A stretch of 64,000 nucleotides of DNA from an uncultured Sutterella sp. (GCA_905206365.1 CAJLHF010000006.1:20757-84756), one strand, 5' to 3'; numbered from the stretch's first letter, positions 6,704 through 17,785 are shown. The notes: generated by a model from the letters alone, not told the origin. Numbers and translations: made by a program.

Positions 6704-9154
6704 ATGATCCCCGAGGGCTTTATTACGAATCTGCTCGACCGCGCCGACATCGTCGACGTGGTGAGTCGGTACGTGCCGCTCAAGAAGGCGGGGCGCAACT
6801 ACATGTGTTGCTGTCCTTTCCACAAGGAAAAGACGCCCTCCTTCTCGGTAAGCCCCGCGAAGCAGTTCTACAAGTGCTTCGGTTGCGGCAAGGGCGGCAA
6901 TGCCATCGGGTTCGTGATGGAGATCGAACACCTCTCCTTCCCGGAGGCGGTGGAAAAACTTGCGGGCTACTACGGACTCGAAGTTCCGAAAGACACGTCG
7001 CCGCGTGCGCAGGCCGCCCGCGAAAAGTCGAAGACTCTGGCGGACTTCATGAAGGAAGCCGCGGACTACTACACGGCGCAGCTTCGCGCGACGCCCAAAG
7101 CGGTCGAATACCTGCGCGCCCGCGCGATTTCGGGTGAAACGGCCGCGCGCTTCGGACTCGGCTATTCGCCCGAAGGCTGGCACGCGCTCGAAGAGGTCTT
7201 CAAAGAGAAGTACTCGGCTCCGGCCCTCCTTGAGGCTGGGCTCGTCAACGAGAAAAACGGTCGCCGCTACGACGCTTTCCGCGACCGTCTCATGTTCCCG
7301 ATCCGAAACCCGAAGGGGCAGGTGATCGGGTTCGGTGCGCGCACTCTGAAGGGCGACGAACAGCCCAAGTATCTCAACAGTCCCGAAACCCCCATCTACC
7401 ACAAGGGGTCGGAACTCTACGGGCTTTTCGAAGGGCGCGATGCCGTGCACGAAAAGGGGCGCGCCATCGTGTGCGAAGGCTACATGGACGTGATCCAGCT
7501 TTCGCAGGCGGGTTTTCCCGAGTCCGTGGCGGCGCTCGGCACGTCGATTACACCCGAACACGTCAAGCGTCTCTTCAAGCTCACCGACCGCGTCTACTTC
7601 TCGTTCGACGGGGATGCGGCGGGGAGGAAGGCCGCGCGTCGCGCGCTGGAAGCGGCATTGCCGGTACTCACCGACACGCAGCAGGCGTGCTTCGTGCTGT
7701 TGCCGCCCGAGCACGACCCCGACAGTCTCATCAAAGCGAAGGGTCCCGAAGCGTACGAGCACGAGCTCGAGAACGCGCTGACGCTCACCACTTTCATGAA
7801 AAAGCTCCTTCTCGAAGGGAAGGAGCTCATGTACGCCGAGGAGCGCGCGAAGCTCGTCGCCGAAGCAAAGTCCTGGATTCTCTCGATGCAGGCGGCGCCC
7901 GTTCTGCGACTTGCGCTTGTGAAGGAAATCGCCGCGATGGCGCGCCTTCAACCCGAAGACGTCGAGCGTCAGTACGGGCTTGCGTCCGGTACCGCACCGC
8001 GCCACGAGGCGGGGGACGCTTATCGTCCGATGCGCGCCCGCCCGGGATTCGGGTACGGTGCGCGCGCGGGCGCTCGGCGCTCGGGTCGCTACGGTTATGC
8101 GCGAAACCCCTACGAACGGTTTGTCCCCGAGACGCGCGTTCCCGTGAAGGACGTGCGCGATCGGATGCTGCAGTGCTTTCTCTCGTACCCGAATCTCCTC
8201 ACCGAATTTTCGACGGCGATCGAGGACGAATTCGTCTCGAGCACGCACCCCGCGGCCGCCCGCATTCTGGAAGTGTGGCGTGCGGCGGCACAGGCTGAAA
8301 ACGAAAGCGAGGGGCACGAAGTTCGTGCGGCAACGCTTCTGCAGGCCCTAGCAGAGTCGCCCGAGCGCGAAGCGTACGAGTCGCTACTTTCCGAAGAGCT
8401 CGTGCTCGAGACCCCCGAAGAAGGAGCGCGCCTCGAATTGAAGCGGTCGTTTCTCGACCTTGAACTCGAGCGTACCAAGATGCGCCTCATGGATCTCGGC
8501 CGCTCGGAGCGTCCGGATTTCGATCAGATGCGTCGCTTGATGGCGCGCCGCACCGAAGTCGAAGAGACGATCCGCCTCGTGCGCGAGGAGGAAGCGCGCT
8601 ACCGCCGTCGGCAGGAAACGAGTTTTGCCGCGAGTACCGTCGGAGGCTCGGGTTCGTCGAACGAACGGGTGCTCTCCGACAACCCGAAGGTGCGCGAGTT
8701 GCAACTCCACCTCTTCGGCGGAGCGCCGAGTGTTCCGAGCGTTCGCAATGCAAACGGCGCCTCCGGTACTGCTTCAACGGCCGCCCCGCTCGGATCGACC
8801 GAATCGTCACGGGTTTCTTCGGGTAGGCCCTCGAACGCGTTGTCTTCGTCGGCGGCTTCCGACCGTGCCGAAGTCGCACGTCTTCTCGACCGCTCGAAGC
8901 GGGAGCGTTCCGGCTTCGAGCGACTCCCGGCAGACGTGCCGCCTTTCAACGCGAGCGAAGCCTCCGAAGGCTTCGAAACGCTTGCCTCGGGCCCGGACGA
9001 CTTCGCCGAGGCGCCGTTGCCCGACGCGCCCGCGCACTTTGCGCAATTGCCTCCTCCCGACGATGAGGGCGAGTGGTCGTACGACGACGAAACATCGAAC
9101 GACGACAACCTCGATTTCGGTATCGATTTGCCGTTGCAACCTCCGAAGCCCTGA
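6704..9154 (+). CDS. dnaG: DNA primase with long C-terminal extension
   Basis: DnaG makes RNA primers at the replication fork. The CHC2 zinc ribbon is at residues 37-61 (C37-P-F-H40 and C58-x2-C61), the catalytic core with TOPRIM motifs follows (CEGYMDV at about 258-264, SFDGDAAG at about 301-308), and a helical DnaB-binding-type region spans roughly 480-645. The protein then continues for about 170 residues of Ser/Ala/Pro-rich and finally acidic sequence with no recognisable fold, making 816 residues against 581 in E. coli. The start MIPEGFITNLLDRADIV fits the family. A TAAAAT hexamer at 6653 may be a -10. rpoD follows after 364 bp. A CCGCAAAA-g-TTTTGCGG palindrome lies upstream near 6565. 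Confidence 0.95.
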   Translation: MIPEGFITNLLDRADIVDVVSRYVPLKKAGRNYMCCCPFHKEKTPSFSVSPAKQFYKCFGCGKGGNAIGFVMEIEHLSFPEAVEKLAGYYGLEVPKDTSPRAQAAREKSKTLADFMKEAADYYTAQLRATPKAVEYLRARAISGETAARFGLGYSPEGWHALEEVFKEKYSAPALLEAGLVNEKNGRRYDAFRDRLMFPIRNPKGQVIGFGARTLKGDEQPKYLNSPETPIYHKGSELYGLFEGRDAVHEKGRAIVCEGYMDVIQLSQAGFPESVAALGTSITPEHVKRLFKLTDRVYFSFDGDAAGRKAARRALEAALPVLTDTQQACFVLLPPEHDPDSLIKAKGPEAYEHELENALTLTTFMKKLLLEGKELMYAEERAKLVAEAKSWILSMQAAPVLRLALVKEIAAMARLQPEDVERQYGLASGTAPRHEAGDAYRPMRARPGFGYGARAGARRSGRYGYARNPYERFVPETRVPVKDVRDRMLQCFLSYPNLLTEFSTAIEDEFVSSTHPAAARILEVWRAAAQAENESEGHEVRAATLLQALAESPEREAYESLLSEELVLETPEEGARLELKRSFLDLELERTKMRLMDLGRSERPDFDQMRRLMARRTEVEETIRLVREEEARYRRRQETSFAASTVGGSGSSNERVLSDNPKVRELQLHLFGGAPSVPSVRNANGASGTASTAAPLGSTESSRVSSGRPSNALSSSAASDRAEVARLLDRSKRERSGFERLPADVPPFNASEASEGFETLASGPDDFAEAPLPDAPAHFAQLPPPDDEGEWSYDDETSNDDNLDFGIDLPLQPPKP

Positions 9155-9518
9155 AATTTACAAAATCTTACATGATTGTCGCGCCATTCTCTTGAAACTC
9201 ATAGGGGTTTTACCGAAGCGCTCGGGGCAGAAAAGCGGTATGCGTGGCAAAATTTCAAAATATCCCCGTTTGCGTGCCGAATGCGGAGACGACCGAATTC
9301 GGCCGGTTTCAGGGTCATCCCTGGTCGCCGACCGACATGCCGTTCGCCTTCGCCGGTGTTGCAACAACCGGTGGGCTCTTGTACTTTGCGTTTTCGACGT
9401 ACGGTGCGCGTGCCCCGCGAGGGGATGACGGGCGGCGCGAGCGATAACCGAGTTCGTCGTGCCGTCGGCTCCGAGGGAGACCTTTTCTCCTCGGGGAACG
9501 CTTTAGTGGGAGAGCTGT
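9155..9518 (+). promoter_or_regulatory. dnaG-rpoD gap with candidate rpoD promoter
   Basis: This 364-bp stretch has no gene. A possible promoter is TTGCAA at 9359-9364, 17 bp, then TACTTT at 9382-9387, about 130 bp before rpoD. The -10 is a weak match. No clear terminator separates dnaG from rpoD, so readthrough is also possible. Confidence 0.3.
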
Positions 9519-12404
9519 ATGGCGGGTTCGAAGAAGGCGACGGAAAAGAAAGTTGAAGAAAAGTCCGTCGCGCAGGCCGAGGTTTCGACGCCCAAGCGGA
9601 CGCGGAAGTCCGCGAAGACGACGATCGGGACGGTCGGCCTCACCATTTCCATCGAGGCGGTGGACGCGCCGACCACGAAGCCGCACCGCCGCAAGGCCGC
9701 CAAGAACGAGGCCGCAGGGGCGGTCGCGCCCGAAGGGGCGATCGACGCCGCGGCCGACACGACGGTCGCCCTCGTCGATCCGGCTCCCGAAAGCGTGAAA
9801 AAGCCCGCACGCCGTACGCGTGCGAAAAAGACGACCTCGGAAGCCGCTACGGAAGCGGCGGCCGCACTCGAGAACTCAGAAAAGGCCGAAACCTCCGAGG
9901 TTGCAGTCGAAGCCGTTGTTTCGGGTGCGAAGCCCGCGAAGCGTAAGAGTACGGGTACGAAGCGTACGAAGAGCGCAAAGAGTGCCGAGAAGGCCGAGGC
10001 GGCGGAAAAAGCGGAGACGGTCGAACCGGCCGCAGTCGAAGCCCCCGCCGAACCTGCTCCGGTGAAGAAGCCCCGTCGCACCTGCGCGAAGAAGTCGGCG
10101 GAAGCGCCCGCCGACGTGTCTGCGGAAAATGCTGAAAGCGTCGAAAAGACGGAAAAGGGCGAAGCGACTGCAACCGAAGCCGCGGAAAAAGCCGCTCCCG
10201 CAGAGGTGCCCGCCAAGCGCAAGCCCCGCGCACGCAAGACCGCGGAAAAGACCGCCGCGAAGGCGAACAAACCCAAGCGCGCTTCCTCCCGCAAGAAAGC
10301 GAAGGAAGGGGACGAAGACGACGACCTCGACATGTTCGAGGGCGACGTCGACTTTGCGGATGTGATCGACGACGAAGCCGACGACATGGACGATCTTCCC
10401 GTCGAGACGCTCCCCGACGATGCCGACGACATCGAAGATGTTGAAGAGGCCGACGGCTCCGAAGATGCCGAGGGTGACGCCTCGCCCGTTGCTGCCTCCG
10501 CGAAGCCCCGCCGTCGTTCGAAGGCCGCGCGTGAAAAGGCGATTCGCGAAGCGATCGAGCACGGTTACGCCGTCGACGAAGGCGATACGCGCGAAGACCG
10601 CCGCTCGCGCCTCTTCAAGCTCATCTGCATGGGCAAGGAGCGCGGTTACGTCACGTACAGCGAAATCAACGACAACATTCCCAACAGCCTCATCGACGAC
10701 GATGCGATCGAGACGATCGTCAGCATCCTCTCGAACCTCAACATCGCCGTGCACGAGGTGGCGCCCGACGAGGATCAGCTCCTCCTGCAGGGCGGCTCGG
10801 CCGGCCCCGTGAGCGACGAAGACGCGGAAGCGGAAGCCGAAGCCGCGCTCTCGACGGTCGACAGCGAGTTCGGTCGCACGACCGATCCCGTGCGCATTTA
10901 CATGCGCGAAATGGGCTCGGTCGAACTGCTCTCGCGCGAAGGCGAAATCGAAATCAGCAAGCGCATCGAAGACGGCTTGAAGCACATGGTGCTCGCCATC
11001 GCCCGTTGCCCGGTGACGATCGAGGAGGTACTCAAGAACGCCGATTCGATCCGCGAAGGCTCGATGGCGATCGACGATGTCGTCGACGGCCTAGTGACGC
11101 CCGAAGACACGACGAGTCCCGTCGGCCATGCCGAAGACGAAACGGATATGGGCGCCTCTGCCATGACGGTGGGGCAGCTCGAAGAGCTGAAGCTCAAGTC
11201 CCTCGAAGTGTTCGATCGCGTCCGTGCGAAGTTCGACGAACTGAAGACGATTTTCACGACGAAGGGGGCGGGAGCTCCGGAACTCGAACCGCTGAAGGAT
11301 GAAATCCAGCACGAACTGATGGGGCTTCGCTTCACGGCGAAGACCGCCGACCGGCTCTGCGAACGACTCCGCTCGACCGTGAACGACCTGCGCGCGAGCG
11401 AACGCGCGGTCTACGACGAACTCGTGCGCCGCACGGGCATCAACCGCGACTGGTTCCTCGCCGAATTCATGCCGAACGCCACGCGCCTCGGCTGGGTCGA
11501 CGATGTGGCCGCGTACTTCCCCGCAAAGCGCGACACGATTCTGCGCCGCCGCGCCCTGATCGAAGAAGAGCAGGTGAAGTTGCGCGATCTGAGCGCTTCG
11601 GCCTACATGTCGCTTGCGGAACTGCTCGACGTCTACAAGCAGATGGCGACGGGCGAAGCCAAGGCCCGCAACGCCAAGCGCGAAATGACGGAAGCGAACC
11701 TCCGTCTCGTCATCTCGATTGCGAAGAAGTACACGAACCGCGGTCTTCAGTTCCTCGACCTCATCCAGGAAGGGAACGTCGGTCTCATGAAGGCGGTCGA
11801 CAAGTTCGAATACCGTCGCGGCTACAAGTTCTCGACCTATGCGACCTGGTGGATCCGTCAGGCGATTACGCGCTCGATTGCCGATCAGGCGCGCACGATT
11901 CGTATTCCCGTGCACATGATCGAAACGATCAACCGCATGAACCGCATCACCCGTCAGGTGTTGCAGGAAACCGGGGTCGAACCCGATTCCCGCAAGCTCG
12001 CGGAACTCATGGAGATGCCCGAAGACAAGATTCTCAAGATCATGAAGATCGCCAAGGAGCCGATTTCGATGGAAACGCCGATCGGCGACGACGACGATTC
12101 GCATCTCGGCGACTTCCTGGAGGATACGCAGACGCTCGCGCCTTCGGAGGCAATCCAGAATTCGAGTCTCTCGGAAACGGTGCGCCAGGTGCTCGACAGC
12201 CTCTCGCCGCGCGAAGCCAAGGTGTTGCGCATGCGCTTCGGCATCGAAATGCAGTCCGACCACACGCTTGAAGAGGTCGGCAAGCAATTCGACGTGACGC
12301 GCGAACGCATTCGTCAAATCGAAACGAAGGCGCTTCGCAAACTTCGCCATCCGTCGCGTGCCGACAAACTCCGCAGCTTCATCGAAGGGGACGGCAAGGA
12401 CTGA
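9519..12404 (+). CDS. rpoD: Primary RNA polymerase sigma factor RpoD with large N-terminal extension
   Basis: This is the housekeeping sigma-70. The first roughly 335 residues are an Ala/Lys/Glu-rich, low-complexity extension ending in a very acidic stretch (about 264-322). Sigma region 1.1 lies at about 340-425, region 1.2 at about 450-480 (DPVRIYMREMGSVELLSREG), a large non-conserved region follows, region 2 begins near 724 with the -10-reading YATWWIRQAITRSIADQ, and region 4.2 is near the C-terminus with TRERIRQIETKALRKLR. At 961 residues it is about 350 longer than E. coli RpoD. Basic N-terminal extensions are known in Burkholderiales RpoD, but this one is unusually long. The start ATG follows GGGAGAG. 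A second primary-type sigma gene follows. Confidence 0.97.
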   Translation: MAGSKKATEKKVEEKSVAQAEVSTPKRTRKSAKTTIGTVGLTISIEAVDAPTTKPHRRKAAKNEAAGAVAPEGAIDAAADTTVALVDPAPESVKKPARRTRAKKTTSEAATEAAAALENSEKAETSEVAVEAVVSGAKPAKRKSTGTKRTKSAKSAEKAEAAEKAETVEPAAVEAPAEPAPVKKPRRTCAKKSAEAPADVSAENAESVEKTEKGEATATEAAEKAAPAEVPAKRKPRARKTAEKTAAKANKPKRASSRKKAKEGDEDDDLDMFEGDVDFADVIDDEADDMDDLPVETLPDDADDIEDVEEADGSEDAEGDASPVAASAKPRRRSKAAREKAIREAIEHGYAVDEGDTREDRRSRLFKLICMGKERGYVTYSEINDNIPNSLIDDDAIETIVSILSNLNIAVHEVAPDEDQLLLQGGSAGPVSDEDAEAEAEAALSTVDSEFGRTTDPVRIYMREMGSVELLSREGEIEISKRIEDGLKHMVLAIARCPVTIEEVLKNADSIREGSMAIDDVVDGLVTPEDTTSPVGHAEDETDMGASAMTVGQLEELKLKSLEVFDRVRAKFDELKTIFTTKGAGAPELEPLKDEIQHELMGLRFTAKTADRLCERLRSTVNDLRASERAVYDELVRRTGINRDWFLAEFMPNATRLGWVDDVAAYFPAKRDTILRRRALIEEEQVKLRDLSASAYMSLAELLDVYKQMATGEAKARNAKREMTEANLRLVISIAKKYTNRGLQFLDLIQEGNVGLMKAVDKFEYRRGYKFSTYATWWIRQAITRSIADQARTIRIPVHMIETINRMNRITRQVLQETGVEPDSRKLAELMEMPEDKILKIMKIAKEPISMETPIGDDDDSHLGDFLEDTQTLAPSEAIQNSSLSETVRQVLDSLSPREAKVLRMRFGIEMQSDHTLEEVGKQFDVTRERIRQIETKALRKLRHPSRADKLRSFIEGDGKD

Positions 12405-12435
12405 TCGGTCCGCCGACTGCTTCCGATTCCAATCG

Positions 12436-12472
12436 AGCCCCGAGCGCCGCCCGTGCGGCCCCGGGGCTTTTT
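12436..12472 (+). terminator. Terminator after rpoD
   Basis: AGCCCCG pairs with CGGGGCT, with further GC pairing inside, followed by TTTTT. Confidence 0.75.
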
Positions 12473-12520
12473 GCTTCGGTTTTTCGCGGGCGTTTTGTCG
12501 GGGCAAAGTCCTCTTTCGGC

Positions 12521-12549
12521 TTGAAAAAGGCGCCCGATCGGTGTATCCT
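12521..12549 (+). promoter_or_regulatory. Sigma-70 promoter for the second sigma gene
   Basis: TTGAAA, exactly 17 bp, then TATCCT. It lies after the rpoD terminator and about 320 bp before the next gene, implying separate transcription and a leader of about 310 nt. No gene is seen in the leader. Confidence 0.6.
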
Positions 12550-12866
12550 GAGACCCTTTTTTCGCCGCGGTCCGAGGGTTTTACCTCATTGCCGTCCGAA
12601 CGAAGCCGCCTCTTTGAGTGCCGCAGTCCCGCTTGAATCCCGGACGCGGTTGCGGGGGATATCTCCGATACGCGCGGCTCGCCCAAGCGAAAGAACAAGT
12701 AAGCACACACCACCCGGAGAATTTCCGAACTCCCCGCAGGAGCGCGTTGCAGAAAGGGAAGTTCTTCGGTTTAACCCACACGAGCCGTCTTCACTCCCTG
12801 GAAACCGGACGTTCGCAGCAACGCCAGCGGCTGGGAGGAGGACGCTCTTCAATTTTGTTTGAATGT

Positions 12867-14804
<1,938 letters not shown>

Positions 14805-14882
14805 ACCGACGGGGCCCCTCGGGGCCCTCGCCTCCTTCGGAGTTTTCCGAGGATTCGCCCGAATTCTCTGGAAGGCCGCCCG

Positions 14883-14933
14883 GGCCCGAACGCGTTTCGT
14901 TTTGCTCGAAACGCCTCGGGCCTTTCGTTTTTT
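14883..14933 (+). terminator. Terminator after the second sigma gene
   Basis: A long imperfect stem (GGCCCGA-A-CGCGTTTCG with CGAAACGC-C-TCGGGCC) is followed by TTTCGTTTTTT. A GGGGCCC-TC-GGGGCCC hairpin lies just before it at about 14811. Confidence 0.8.
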
Positions 14934-15065
14934 CGAGGGAAAAACGTACGAAAATCCGTCCCCAAGCAGCGTTTCGGCCCCGGACGCACTTAAAATCGAG
15001 GAATACGGCGCAATGCCGCACGCGCGCGCGCCGATCTCGGGTACAATGCACCTCTTTCCAAAGGC

Positions 15066-15142
15066 GGGCCTGTAGCCAAGTCGGTTAAGGCAACGGACTC
15101 ATAATCCGTCGATCCTGGGTTCAAGTCCCAGCGGGCCCACCA
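15066..15142 (+). tRNA. tRNA with CAU anticodon, probably tRNA-Ile2
   Basis: This is a 77-nt cloverleaf with encoded CCA. The acceptor GGGCCTG/CGGGCCC pairs with one G-U; the D arm GCC/GGC has 3 bp; the anticodon stem ACGGA/TCCGT encloses CTCATAA, so the anticodon is CAU; the T arm is CTGGG-TTCAAGT-CCCAG. CAU can be initiator Met, elongator Met or lysidine-modified Ile2. C4-G69 and C5-G68 are present, which are known positive determinants for TilS in E. coli tRNA-Ile2, so Ile2 is favoured. The 3-bp D stem is short. Confidence 0.85.
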
Positions 15143-15264
15143 CGCTCCTCTTCACGCACGGTGCGTGTCCCGCCGGCGGGGCGCTCTACGAAACCTGCGC
15201 GACCGGCAGTGCGGTCGTTCTCCTTTACGGCATCGGCCGCCCCACCTCGGATTTCAAAGTCAGA

Positions 15265-16707
15265 ATGTCCTCCTTCGATCAATTCGGTCTCGATCCCCGC
15301 ATTCTTTCCGCCATCGCCCGCATGGGTTACGAAACGCCCACGCCCATTCAGGAAAAGGCGATTCCCGTGGTTCTGAAGGGCGGCGACGTGATGGGGGCCG
15401 CTCAGACCGGAACGGGGAAGACGGCCGGGTACGGTCTGCCGCTTCTCGGACGCATTCTGCCCAAGGCCAACACCTCGGCTTCGCCCGCCCGTCATCCGGT
15501 GCGCGCGCTGATTCTCGCGCCGACGCGCGAACTCGCGGACCAGGTCTCGACGAACCTCGAAGCCTACGCCAAAGACACTCCGCTTCGCGTGGGCGTCGTC
15601 TACGGGGGGGTGGACATCCGCCCGCAGGCCGACATGTTGCGTCGCGGTGTCGAAGTGCTCACCGCCACGCCCGGTCGACTGCTCGACCATGTCGCGCAGC
15701 GCTCCGTGAACCTCTCTCAGGTCGAAGTGGTTGTGCTCGACGAAGCGGACCGCATGCTCGACATGGGGTTCCTCCCCGACATCTCCCGCATTCTGCAGCT
15801 TCTTCCCGCCTCGCGTCAGAGCCTCATGTTCTCGGCTACCTTCTCGCCCGAAATCAAGAAGCTCGCGAAGCAGTTCTTGAAGCCCGATCCCGCGCTGATC
15901 GAGGTTGCCCGTCAGAACCAGACGGCCGAAACCGTGACGCAGGAAGTCTTCTCGGTGACGGAGCGCGACAAGACGGACGTGCTCATCGACATTCTCAAGA
16001 CGCGCGGCCCCGAAGGCACGCCCCTCCAGCAGGTGCTCGTCTTCGTGAACGCGAAGATCACCTGCCGCCGCCTTGCGCGCACGCTCGAGCGCGTCGGCAT
16101 CAACGCCGACGCCATTCACGGCGACAAGACGCAGGAAGAGCGTCAGGTGGCGCTCGATGGCTTCAAGTCGGGTGCGATCCACGTGCTCGTCGCCACCGAC
16201 GTCGCGGCCCGCGGGCTTGACATCAAAGAACTCCCCTACGTCATCAACTACGACGTTCCCTATTGCGCCGAAGACTACGTGCACCGCATCGGCCGTACGG
16301 GTCGTGCGGGCGCAAAGGGCGTGGCGACGATGCTCGCCACCCCTGCGGATGCCCGTCTCATCGAAGCGATCGAAAAGTTGACGAAGCAGTCCTTTGCTCC
16401 CGTGCCGCTCGCGCCCCAGCCCCGTCACCGCAGCGCCCAGCGGCGCGTCCCGACCGGAGCCGAGCGCGTCGACACGCCCGAGGACGAACGTCTCGCGCGC
16501 GAACGTGCCCGCGCGTACGTGCCGCCTTCGCAACGCCAGCGTGATCCGATTTTCGACATGCCCTATCTCGAGCACGCCGCGTCGAAGCCCCGCGAGGAAG
16601 TGCCTGCGTACTTCGAGCGCCGTGAAACGAAGAAACGCCCCGTGGCAGCGCTGCTCGGCGGCTTCCGCTTCGTGCGATCGAGCGCGAAGAAGGATACGAA
16701 CAGTTGA
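15265..16707 (+). CDS. rhlE: DEAD-box ATP-dependent RNA helicase, RhlE type
   Basis: This 480-residue RNA unwinding enzyme acts in RNA turnover and ribosome assembly. Motifs run in order: Q motif near TPTPIQEKAIP (24-34), Walker A AQTGTGKT (46-53), PTRELADQ, VLDEADRMLDMGF (about 157-169), SAT (about 192), then RecA2 with ATDVAARGLDI and HRIGRTGRAG (about 337-346). The tail after residue 380 is short and rich in Arg and Pro, typical of RhlE. It starts MSSFDQFGLDPRIL 123 bp downstream of the tRNA. The RhlE assignment rests on overall pattern; other DEAD-box subtypes are less likely. Confidence 0.9.
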   Translation: MSSFDQFGLDPRILSAIARMGYETPTPIQEKAIPVVLKGGDVMGAAQTGTGKTAGYGLPLLGRILPKANTSASPARHPVRALILAPTRELADQVSTNLEAYAKDTPLRVGVVYGGVDIRPQADMLRRGVEVLTATPGRLLDHVAQRSVNLSQVEVVVLDEADRMLDMGFLPDISRILQLLPASRQSLMFSATFSPEIKKLAKQFLKPDPALIEVARQNQTAETVTQEVFSVTERDKTDVLIDILKTRGPEGTPLQQVLVFVNAKITCRRLARTLERVGINADAIHGDKTQEERQVALDGFKSGAIHVLVATDVAARGLDIKELPYVINYDVPYCAEDYVHRIGRTGRAGAKGVATMLATPADARLIEAIEKLTKQSFAPVPLAPQPRHRSAQRRVPTGAERVDTPEDERLARERARAYVPPSQRQRDPIFDMPYLEHAASKPREEVPAYFERRETKKRPVAALLGGFRFVRSSAKKDTNS

Positions 16708-16732
16708 GCTCTCGGCTCGGTACCCTAAAAAC

Positions 16733-16770
16733 AACGCCCTGCGGCGCATGACGGCTCCGCGGGGCGTTTT
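16733..16770. terminator. Shared terminator between rhlE and bioB
   Basis: AACGCCC(T)GCGG pairs with CCGC(G)GGGCGTT. A T-run follows on both strands (TTTTG on plus; TTGTTTTT on minus), suiting these two convergent genes. Confidence 0.75.
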
Positions 16771-16795
16771 GTCGTTCGGGTTGGGCTTTCGGCAC

Positions 16796-17785
16796 TCAGG
16801 CGCGTGCGCCGTCCGGGTCGACCTCGACTTCAAGCGCGTAGCCCGCTTCGCGCGCGAGCGCACGGTCCGCCGCCGGAGCGGCCCCCGTCGTGGTGAGCAT
16901 GTCTCCGGAAATCGCTGCATTGATCCCGATGCGCAGCGCTTCGCGCACGGTTTCGTGGGAAAGCGAGAGCCGTCCGCCCGCAAATCGGAGCGCCGCCCTC
17001 GGGTGAATCAAGCGAAAGAGCGCTGTCGTACGAAGGAATTCTTCGGCTCCAAGCGGTCGGCTTCCTTCGAGCGGCGTTCCGCCGATCGGTACGAGCACGT
17101 TGACGGGAATCGACGGAATGTCGAGCTCCCGCAGTTCGATCGCGAGATCGATGCGGTCTTCGAGCGTCTCGCCCATACCGATGATTCCTCCCGAGCAGAC
17201 CTCCAGGCCCGCCTCGCGCGCGGCGCGCAGCACGGCCTTTTTGTCTTCCGTCGTGTGGCTCGTGCAGACGGAGGGGAAGTACCCCGAAGCGCTTTCAAGG
17301 TTGCAGTGGATGCGTTCGACCCCTGCTTCTTTTAGAGTGCGAAGCTCTTCGGGCCGCAGAAGACCGAGCGAGACGCACACTTCGAGCTTCGTATGGACCT
17401 TGAGGGCGCGAACCGCCTCGACGATCGAGCGCAGTTCGCGCGCCGAGGGTTTGCGTCCGCTCGTTACGAGTGAAAAACGCGTGAGTCCCTCGCGCTCGGC
17501 GCGACGGGCGGCTTCGAGAATCGTCTCCACGGGAAGAAAATCGTGCACGGCGCAATTCGTCGACCAGTGCCGGGATTGGGCGCACCAGCGGCAGTTTTCG
17601 CCGCAGCGCCCCGACTTCGCGTTCACGATTCCGCAGAGGTTGAAGGTGCGGCTCGCGCACCGCTTCGTCACCTCGGCCGCCGTGTCGAAAAGGTCCGCCG
17701 CCGGAAGGCGGGCTGCGTCGAGCGCCTCCTCGCGCGTCAAACCGTCGGGGAGGGCCCGTTGCAAAAGATCTTCGAGAACCGCCAT
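16796..17785 (-). CDS. bioB: Biotin synthase (radical SAM), variant auxiliary-cluster type
   Basis: BioB inserts sulfur into dethiobiotin to form biotin. The 329-residue protein has the radical-SAM motif C61-x3-C65-x2-C68 (CGENCRWC) and family blocks LEVCVSLG, EVCSGGIIGMGET and ALRFAGGRLSL. Compared with E. coli BioB, the position of the auxiliary-cluster Cys97 (RFCMGAAW context) reads RFSLVTSGRKPS here, and the YNHNLDTS block reads ERIHCNLES with an extra Cys. That pattern resembles the BioB class reported from anaerobes. No other biotin genes lie nearby. The frame is open far upstream, but the family start is MAVLEDLLQRA at 17785. It converges on rhlE. Confidence 0.9.
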   Translation of the reverse strand: MAVLEDLLQRALPDGLTREEALDAARLPAADLFDTAAEVTKRCASRTFNLCGIVNAKSGRCGENCRWCAQSRHWSTNCAVHDFLPVETILEAARRAEREGLTRFSLVTSGRKPSARELRSIVEAVRALKVHTKLEVCVSLGLLRPEELRTLKEAGVERIHCNLESASGYFPSVCTSHTTEDKKAVLRAAREAGLEVCSGGIIGMGETLEDRIDLAIELRELDIPSIPVNVLVPIGGTPLEGSRPLGAEEFLRTTALFRLIHPRAALRFAGGRLSLSHETVREALRIGINAAISGDMLTTTGAAPAADRALAREAGYALEVEVDPDGARA

